Source: Paramoeba atlantica (taxonomy: Eukaryota; Discosea). From it: a stretch of 64,000 bases of DNA. The notes beneath the pieces are model-generated. The model worked only from the letters and a program-made list of their open reading frames with translations. It searched no databases and was not told the origin of the DNA. The stretch covers positions 310,001 to 374,000 of the forward strand of contig CDRNVI010000009.1 of NCBI GenBank assembly GCA_977017575.1, read 5' to 3'. This document shows, piece by piece, positions 60,410 through 64,000 of this stretch. The translations under genes and the position numbers were made by a program. Positions within the stretch are counted from its first letter, which is position 1; the number at the start of each line of letters is the position of its first letter.

Positions 60410-62182
60410 TTACATTTCCAAGAGTTTTATGGCCGGCTTAGAACAATAATCACTTGATCCAGCGATAGTCTCCATAATGGAATGCATGATTTCAGGGGCA
60501 CATCTGTGCCCCATTGGGAGAACGCACATCTCGTACACTTCTCCTGCTTCGTCCAAAAAACGAAATTTCCGGCGAGATTTTTCTGGTATCGATATTTGGT
60601 AAAAGCCGCACACCAAATCTCTCTTTACTCCCGAACTTTCTTTTACGCGGTGCAAATATTTCGCGGGATGCATTAACGGAACGAAAGGTTCATAACTAGA
60701 AAGACGTGTGTTATCAGATTTGGTCCAGGAAATGAATCGCCTGCGTTGTCGCCCTTCATCATCCGATTCTACCACCGTAAATGGAATAAGGTACTGCATT
60801 GAAGGTCTCTTAGCAACGTCCTCCGCCGTTAGTTTCTTAATGATATTATGCTTTTCAAGTAGTTGAAAGTCTGAGGAGGACAGTCCGCTTTTAACCGCAG
60901 GAGGTTCTTCTGGATGTACGGGCATCTTAAGCGCTTCTTGCCATACTTCTTGAAATCTCGTGTCAACAGCTGGGGACATCCATTTCCGGACCTTATTAAC
61001 ATCAAGTTTCGGAATATTCGGTTTGACATGCAACGGAATCGCGAAATCCTTTTCCTTAGCTAGCTTAGAGCTACGTCGTGTGCAAATTAACGAATGTCGC
61101 TTTAAATATGGAACTTGTTTATAACACTCCTGGATCATCTCTGGGGTCACAGCCCCGGAAGCAGTGCTGAAACTCTTTGGGTCCCCAAGGCTCGCGCGGT
61201 CGTCAATTGGTTTGCATTGTAGCGAAGAAGACTTTCCAGGTTCAAATGTTTTGTGAGGTACTGAATCTCCGACAAGGTGAGGCGGCCCTCGACCACGTGT
61301 TGGAATAGATGTGTTATTGCCCCGCGTTTGATTGAGTGGGTACCAAACCCTCGTCCTAGAATTTTTCTTATTTCCGCATCCATTTCCCGCACGGGAGTAT
61401 GGCATATCTTCTGTTTTGGCGGAAGCCCCTCTATGTAGCGTGCTAGCTCTGGCGTCCCCGGACCCGTTATGACGGCATGCATATACGGCCTGAAGGGGTT
61501 TAGGCGTGTTGATTTCGTCGCCCGACCCCAATAAATCACTATCTCGGTTGAGGATACCTTGAGAAACTTCTCCCTGCAGAGTTCGGCGACCTCTGTCCAC
61601 CGCGCCGCCGCTTTCCAGCACAGGAGGAAAACGTACACGAAGCCCACTGCCGAAAAGTAGAAAAGTACATAAATATTCTACACCGACGAAAAATAAGGTA
61701 CTCAGACTGCCACTTGATATGCTTTGAAGTTGGAGCTAGAGGTCTCCCTTCTACGACGCTGCGTCACATCAACCGTCTCTTTTTGGGTGACAAGGCACTC
61801 TCACATAAGTGCCGTGTCGAAGTCATCCGAACGGCGATACGGAGCAGCTTTCAACTCTGGCTGAAAAGGGAATCCCCTTTATGGGACAACCAAAGCTTTG
61901 GTTAGCAAATGGTCTAGCAGGCGACGTCATATGCGTACGTCCTGTTAGACTTTATTACTCTACAGGTAATGCCCTGTATAGATATAATTAACACTGAACG
62001 AGCATTTCGAATAAGCGTTCCCGAACAAGCGGAGGATTGAACCGTACGCCGAATTCTTTCGTATCGCGGAGCTCTCGCACCAGTTCCCGTGGCTTAAACT
62101 CATCTGGGGATTCTATCCATGGACCCCGTGTTTTTGGTTCAATGGGAGAGAAGTTCTTGGGATCAGAGATGGTCCAATCCAA
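60410..62182 (-). mobile_element. DIRS4: fragmentary DIRS1-like YR retroelement
   Basis: Minus-strand pieces: a gag part (62182-61988, with DPKNFSPIEPKTRGPW and FKPRELVREL, compare DIRS1), YR (61647-61147, CWKAAARWTEVAELCREKF, THSIKRGAITHLF, LLRYNANQ), and RT (to 60410, RRRFISWTKSDN, MGHRCAPEIMH). A LINE scrap separates gag from YR, and LD interrupts gag at its other side. It is broken in several ways and older than DIRS1. Confidence 0.8.
61660..61985 (+). pseudogene. LINE C-terminal scrap of another family
   Basis: The plus-strand frame FEVGARGLPSTTLRHINRLF and CRVEVIRTAIRSSFQLWLKR (61720-61880) resembles the extreme C-terminus seen after the RT in several LINE families. It does not match LA, LB, LC, LD or LE in this window. 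It sits inside DIRS4. Confidence 0.5.
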
Positions 62183-64000
62183 TCCAATCCAAAAAGGCCG
62201 ATTTACATCGGCTGATAAAACTACGGTTTTGTTTTTCGTGAAGACACCTTCCTCTTAGGTGAATCTTCACTCTTTTTATCCACTTTTTCATTAAGCACTC
62301 TTAATTGTTCATAACTTTTATCTTTTTCAACATCATGAGCTTCCAGGGTTAGATCCTCACTCTCTTCGGACGATTTTACTCCAGTACTAGTAGGAAGTAA
62401 TACACCCTTTTTGTTGACCGGTTCCCCCCCAGTATTAGATATCTTGCGTTTGTTTTTGGCAACGCGCTGGACATTAGCTTTTGGACGTAATATGCCCTTC
62501 ATTTTGGGAGAGTCTACAAGCCCCTCGGTATTCTTATTTAACGTTTTCTTCCTCTTAATTTCCAGGGATGGAACAGGCTTACGAGAACCTGCAAGTGCTA
62601 ACGCATCCGCTTTTTCATTGTGGGGATTACCATTGTGTGATTTCACCTTACTCACATAACATTTTATATTCTTAGCTTGCAGGGAACGAATCTCAAAATC
62701 AAGGTCTTTTAGCAACTTTCCATTTGGCACTTTCTCATACCCAATAACGCGACGCCTGAGACGTGTATAATGGAAAAAGTTCCAAACATAAAACGAATCA
62801 GTGTGAATCATGACAGCTTCTATTCCAGGCGGGGTTCTTTTAAAGGCCTCGTAGAAAGCTTGTGCTTCAGCTTGCTCAGCCGAGGTGGCCTCAAGTCTTA
62901 AGGATACAAATTTGTCGCGTGTCCATTTCTGTCTTATTACAAGCCCCGCTCCACTACGACATTCCTGGGTGACTCTTATTGAGCGGACGGATGCATCTAT
63001 GTAAATATAAACTTCTTTATCTCTAATAGGAAATGGGTCACTACCTTCCTCCAAGAATTGTAAATCATATAAGTTTTCTTTTTCGACAGCACGCTTATAG
63101 AGACTCTTCCATTGTGATGTTTTAACACGAGTATAATCCGGCAGTGGTTCTAGTGTGTGATGCAAGGTATCACAGAGTTTTCGCCAGTGATCGCGATCTT
63201 GGGAGTATACTAAAGCCTCTTCCAGAGTTATCCCTAAGTCCCTAATGCATGCCTCAGCTGGTGACATAGTGCGTGGCGTTTCTCGGGATTTCCATTTCAT
63301 GAGGTGCTTAAAATTCAAGGAATGTCGGAGGATATGGCCAACAAGCTTTGCGCGGCTCACGCGGTGTACGGTTGAGAACCGTGGCGTTCCACAATACAGA
63401 GACTCCAGTGGGTAACAGTGCCCAAATTCATCCAGCTTCGCGCATTGACAAGCGAATCTCCGCATCAAATTGATTTCAACCTCAATTGAGCGAATCATGG
63501 AATTAGGGATCGTTATAGCAGCTGCTCCAAATGTGAGTATGGGGTATACCAGGCAGTCAAATAATCGTAATTTTGTCGCCGCGCTCAGTGGGGATTCCCA
63601 AATTCCTTTGAGTTTCCGAAACCCTGCCCACGTAAGTCGAAGCCTATCTCGCACAGAGGAGGAATCATTGTACGCGTCTTGCATATTCCCTAAGTAACGG
63701 TATTTGTCGACATATGGAATCTTGCCGAAAAAGTTAGTACGTAGATCGCGCGTCCCACCAGGAATTTTTCCAAAAGCCAACCAAGCAGTTTTATTCTGGC
63801 CAACAGCGATGTGTAAATTAGCTTGTTTCGCTTCCTGTGCGGTAGAGTCAATCATCTTTGAAAGTTCACCCTTTGTGGGGGCCAGCAGGGCAATTTCGTC
63901 AGCATGGTTAATATCCCGCAACCTCACCTCTTGGATTCCCCTGCTTTTGGTTCCGCTTGTTTCAAGAATAAGACCCAGGGGTTTCGTCTCTAGAGCTCTA
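62183..64000 (-). CDS. LD: LINE RT-RNase H protein, runs off the window
   Basis: The minus-strand frame is open from the window edge: ETKPLGLILETSGTKSR..., the RT catalytic region INHADEIALLAPTKGE, thumb and C-terminal RT regions (INLMRRFACQCAKLDEFGH), then RNase H (IYIDASVRSIR, AEQAEAQAFYEAFKR, MIHTDSFYVWNFFHYTRLRR, HNGNPHNEKADALALAG) and a lysine-rich tail to 62221. The same layout as LE (I/ingi-like). The catalytic HADE replaces YADD of LE, so activity is doubtful. The 3' end has a GCCGAT-TTAC-ATCGGC hairpin and a (TTGGA)n tail at about 62172-62190, where it enters DIRS4 gag. Confidence 0.83.

Noticed and set aside
1-64000. Host genes, tRNA or rRNA genes
   Set aside because: I looked on both strands and found no convincing case; recognisable proteins all belong to retroelements. 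Highly diverged or intron-rich genes could be missed by eye.

Overview
This window is a eukaryotic retrotransposon graveyard. I see no convincing host gene, rRNA or tRNA anywhere in it. Nearly all of the 64 kb can be assigned to two kinds of retroelement, inserted into one another many times. The first kind is non-LTR retrotransposons (LINEs). The second is tyrosine-recombinase (YR) retroelements of the DIRS/Ngaro/VIPER type with split direct repeats.

The best clue to the organism lies at the LINE 5' ends. Several unrelated 5' ends carry one shared leader of up to 37 nt that contains CAGTTTCTGTACC and stops abruptly at ...CCTTGTTG, 22-42 nt before the start codon. From memory, kinetoplastid and diplonemid spliced leaders (SLs) share the CAGTTTCTGTAC core and also end in TTG. 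I therefore infer a euglenozoan on the kinetoplastid/diplonemid side, with reverse-transcribed, trans-spliced LINE mRNAs. The element types agree with this: restriction-like-endonuclease (RLE) LINEs as in CRE/SLACS/CZAR, RT-RNase H LINEs as in ingi/L1Tc, and VIPER-like YR elements.

Family names used here are mine. LA: RLE LINEs of about 1,170 aa (3815-7330, 20658-24200, 38970-42458 minus, fragments at 29006 and 55142). LB and LF: a related RLE pair (LF at 1848-3770, 7393-9362, 15120-17618; LB as a composite at 32665-44255). LC: an RLE LINE with N-terminal C2H2 fingers (30241-32664 continuing at 44256-44425 and 49639 onward; another 3' part at 52992-54066). LD and LE: RT plus RNase H LINEs (62183-64000, 51077-52819). 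YR elements: DIRS1a (9363-15119), DIRS1b (1-1847), DIRS2 (44426-49638), DIRS3 (about 56099-60409), DIRSD (split, 18351-25887) and DIRS4 (broken, 60410-62182).

Layout. 1-15119: two inverted DIRS1 copies around LF and LA elements, with signs of an inversion. 15120-25887: LF, then DIRSD split by a 4.9-kb chimeric LINE insertion with 7-bp target duplications. 25888-30240: palindromes, an open 132-bp tandem array preceded by the SL end, 18-bp minisatellites and LINE fragments. 30241-50270: LC interrupted by LB (7-bp duplication). LB is itself tandemly duplicated and interrupted by LA3 (7-bp duplication) and by a 424-bp insertion (8-bp duplication). DIRS2 then interrupts LC again. 50271-64000: LE, LC 3' part, LA fragment, DIRS3, DIRS4 and LD.

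Three cross-family links stand out: the SL at LINE 5' ends; a structured 3' RNA module with compensatory changes shared by LC and DIRS1; and a W...G.V...Y...YR beta-rich segment shared by LA/LB/LF N-termini and the YR-element Gag proteins.
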